A DNA stretch of 5,017 bases from Kouleothrix aurantiaca (GTDB lineage Bacteria; Chloroflexota; Chloroflexia; Chloroflexales; Roseiflexaceae), in contig LJCR01000230.1 in the NCBI GenBank assembly GCA_001399705.1, positions 1 through 5,017 on the forward strand, in the 5' to 3' direction. The position numbers and the translations under genes were made by a program. Positions 3,696 to 5,017 of this stretch are shown one piece after another (position 1 is the stretch's first letter; every line of letters begins with the position of its first letter). The notes beneath the pieces were generated by a model. That model was not told the origin of the DNA and ran no database searches. It was given only the letters and a program-made list of their open reading frames with translations.

Positions 3696-4762
3696 GCGGA
3701 GAACTATCTATGAAAGACCTCGACTATTCCTTTGCACCACAGCCACACAACATGGCTGTCGACAACGCCATCAGTGCGGAGGCGTACCGGATTTGGGGCA
3801 TCATTCACATGCTGAAATGGAATAGGATCGACCCCGAGCCGGAGTCGATCGCTGATCTCTTGCATGTCCACAGCCGGAGCGTGCGGCGCTGGCTCTCTGA
3901 GCTCGATACCGCGCAGTGGCTCAAATGGAATCGGAACTGCGCCGATCCGCGCAAGCGCCTCCTGCTCCTCACCGATCCCCACGGAAGCGAGGCCGCGATT
4001 CTGGCCCAAATCCAAGCGCTTTTCGCCGGAGGTGAGCCGACGATCGAGCAGATTCGTACCCTGATCATGGACAGCCTTGTCCAAAGTGACACGATTGTCC
4101 AAAGTGACACGATTGTCCAAAGTGACAGGAATGGCCAAACCGTTGATCCAACGATCAACGACATGGACAGGAATGGCCAAACCGTTGATCCAACGATCAA
4201 CGGTTTGGATGCCAGAGTCCAAAACGCTACGAATACAGGCCTTCCTGAAGCCTCAAAACGCCAACGCTCAGATCATGGTGTTGGTGGTGTTTCTTCTTAC
4301 GCAAAGAAAGATCCACCAACAGCAGCGATTCGCCACAAACGAGCGACAGCGCTGACGCCGACGATTACGGAAATCTGGCTGCGCGCCCAGGGCGTGAGTA
4401 AGAAAAAGGCAGATCAGTTTCGCGACTTCGATCCGAACGCTGTTGCCTACGAGTGGGAGGCCGAGATCCCGGCTAAGGGCAGCGTGCCCGAGGACGAGCG
4501 CCAGAAGCGCATCGGCGGGCTGCTCGACCGCTGGGAGGTGCGGCCCCCATCGCTCCCGCCACCACCTGCCACGCCATCCCAGGACGACGAGGAGTCGCGG
4601 CAGCGCGAAGCGGCCTACCGCGATGCGTACCTCCGCGCCAGGACACTGATCAGCGGCCGCGGCACATCGTTCGAGGACATGGCGATCGTCGTCAACGCGC
4701 TCGTCGACGGCGCGAGCGACGCGCAGGCGCTGGCCGAGCTGGCGAAGGAGCCCACCGAATGA
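3692..4762 (+). CDS. Winged-helix protein, putative replication initiator
   Basis: A 356-residue protein. Residues about 29-95 form a winged helix: AYRIWGIIHML (31-41), the HTH SIADLLHVHSRSVRRWLSEL (52-71), then a wing (QWLKWNR...RKRLLLLTD). Residues 129-172 are a repeat-coded linker: VQSDTI twice and VQSD, then RNGQTVDPTIN twice. Residues 173-220 are polar and probably unstructured. A second region follows (TEIWLRAQGVSKKKADQF, 226-243; RIGGLLDRWEV, 273-283), a Pro-rich spacer (285-295), and a helical tail (300-356). HTH domain, disordered middle and separate C-terminal region are the plan of DnaD-like and phage replisome-organiser initiators; this is by architecture, without a recognised catalytic motif. 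The start has AAGGAGG (3681-3687) 4 bases upstream; an ATG at 3653 lacks one. Its stop overlaps the next gene (ATGA). A transcription regulator is the main alternative. Confidence 0.65.
   Translation: MSGELSMKDLDYSFAPQPHNMAVDNAISAEAYRIWGIIHMLKWNRIDPEPESIADLLHVHSRSVRRWLSELDTAQWLKWNRNCADPRKRLLLLTDPHGSEAAILAQIQALFAGGEPTIEQIRTLIMDSLVQSDTIVQSDTIVQSDRNGQTVDPTINDMDRNGQTVDPTINGLDARVQNATNTGLPEASKRQRSDHGVGGVSSYAKKDPPTAAIRHKRATALTPTITEIWLRAQGVSKKKADQFRDFDPNAVAYEWEAEIPAKGSVPEDERQKRIGGLLDRWEVRPPSLPPPPATPSQDDEESRQREAAYRDAYLRARTLISGRGTSFEDMAIVVNALVDGASDAQALAELAKEPTE
4077..4130 (+). repeat. Three tandem 18-base repeats (iteron-like) inside the initiator gene
   Basis: The unit TTGTCCAAAGTGACACGA occurs at 4077-4094 and 4095-4112, and with one changed base (C to G at position 16) at 4113-4130. 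Each unit holds a small dyad, TGTC-CAAAGT-GACA. The period is a multiple of three and codes VQSDTI. Tandem 18-base units match the size of replication iterons. A simple slippage-generated coding repeat is the alternative. Confidence 0.9.
4124..4202 (+). repeat. 37-base direct repeat, two copies, 42-base period
   Basis: A 37-base sequence beginning GACAGGAATGGCC and ending GATCAACG is present exactly at 4124-4160 and 4166-4202. Its first seven bases overlap the third 18-base repeat. It codes RNGQTVDPTIN twice. Each copy contains CGTTGATC-CAAC-GATCAACG, an 8-bp inverted repeat. Nucleotide identity is complete, including third codon positions, which points to recent duplication or to selection on DNA. 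Confidence 0.9.
4177..4208. repeat. 14-bp perfect hairpin within the initiator gene
   Basis: CCAAACCGTTGATC (4177-4190) pairs with GATCAACGGTTTGG (4195-4208) around CAAC. In the first copy of the 37-base repeat only the inner 8 bp pair, so the stem is extended only at the second copy. A perfect hairpin of this length inside a coding region is unusual and would fit an origin or an mRNA control structure. Confidence 0.85.
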
Positions 4763-5017
4763 GCACACGACAGCGCATCGCCAAGCTCACCGCACAGCGC
4801 AGCCAGGTCTACACCAACGCGTCAGGTCGGCCGCTCACCGCAGCGGAGCGCGAGATGGTCAAGCTCCTCACGGCAGCGCTGAGCACGGCCTGGGAGCTTC
4901 GCCGGATGGAGCTGGCACAGCGGCCACCGATCGACCACGAGCTGATCATCGTCGCCGAGTTCAGCGTAGGGGCAGTGCTTGTCCCTGCCTATGCGCCCTT
5001 GGCCGAAAGGGGGCATA
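4759..5017 (+). CDS. Small LTAAE-motif protein, cut by the window end, unknown function
   Basis: The frame is open from ATG at 4759 to the window edge (86 residues, no stop). It starts in the stop codon of the initiator-like gene (ATGA) with AAGGAG (4745-4750) 8 bases upstream, so the two genes are co-translated. The N-terminal 55 residues are helical and charged; LTAAEREMVKLLTAALSTAW (26-45) resembles the 62-residue protein encoded at 3263. Then comes a hydrophobic part (LIIVAEFSVGAVLVPAYAP, 62-80), too polar to be a clear membrane segment. I do not recognise the family. Its role is likely tied to the initiator, for example as a partner or regulator, by gene order only. Confidence 0.75.
   Translation, partial: MSTRQRIAKLTAQRSQVYTNASGRPLTAAEREMVKLLTAALSTAWELRRMELAQRPPIDHELIIVAEFSVGAVLVPAYAPLAERGH

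Noticed and set aside
4077..4202. CRISPR array
   Set aside because: Repeats are tandem without variable spacers, lie in frame in a gene, and no cas gene is nearby.
3704..4768. Minus-strand frames opposite the initiator-like gene
   Set aside because: They mirror the repeats of the plus-strand gene, lack ribosome sites and have shadow-like composition.

Overview
The window looks like part of an integrative mobile element (integrative plasmid, ICE or temperate phage relative) in a GC-rich bacterium. The style of the small proteins and of the replication protein fits Chloroflexota, but this is an impression from sequence and not a test. Recognisable parts, left to right, are a type II toxin-antitoxin pair, an excisionase-like regulator, a tRNA-derived attachment site, a tyrosine recombinase, and a putative replication module. 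No CRISPR array, rRNA or complete tRNA is visible.

Layout. Positions 1-329 hold only palindromes, including a perfect 40-base one at 1-40 and a terminator-like hairpin at 130-168. On the minus strand, 868-614 (ribbon-helix-helix antitoxin) and 614-330 (ParE/RelE-type toxin) form a tight operon. Positions 869-1426 contain no gene I can defend. A strong sigma-70-like promoter (TTGACT, 17 bases, TACAAT) drives a 74-residue MerR/Xis-type HTH protein at 1494-1718. Positions 1719-2053 are non-coding: they hold palindromes, short direct repeats and a 40-base 3' fragment of a tRNA gene (best reading tRNA-Asn, minus strand, 1932-1971). A hairpin terminator separates this fragment from the integrase gene (3061-2054, minus), which has the full R-K-HxxR-H-Y catalytic set.

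Right half, plus strand: a 62-residue protein (3263-3451), a hairpin-rich intergenic leader (3444-3544), a doubtful 47-residue ORF (3552-3695), a 356-residue winged-helix protein (3692-4762), and a gene that starts inside its stop codon and runs off the window (4759 onward). The 62-residue protein and the last gene share a short LTAAE...AL...W pattern and may be paralogues. The 356-residue protein has the build of a replication initiator: an N-terminal winged helix, a repeat-coded linker and a separate C-terminal region.

How it may work together (inference): integrase and Xis-like protein move the element at the 3' end of a host tRNA gene, the winged-helix protein starts replication, and the toxin-antitoxin pair stabilises the element. 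The strongest candidate for something new lies inside the initiator-like gene. Three 18-base direct repeats, a 37-base repeat present twice and a 14-bp-stem hairpin sit at 4077-4208, between the two protein regions and next to a stretch of lower GC. This resembles the phage lambda arrangement in which the origin iterons lie inside gene O.
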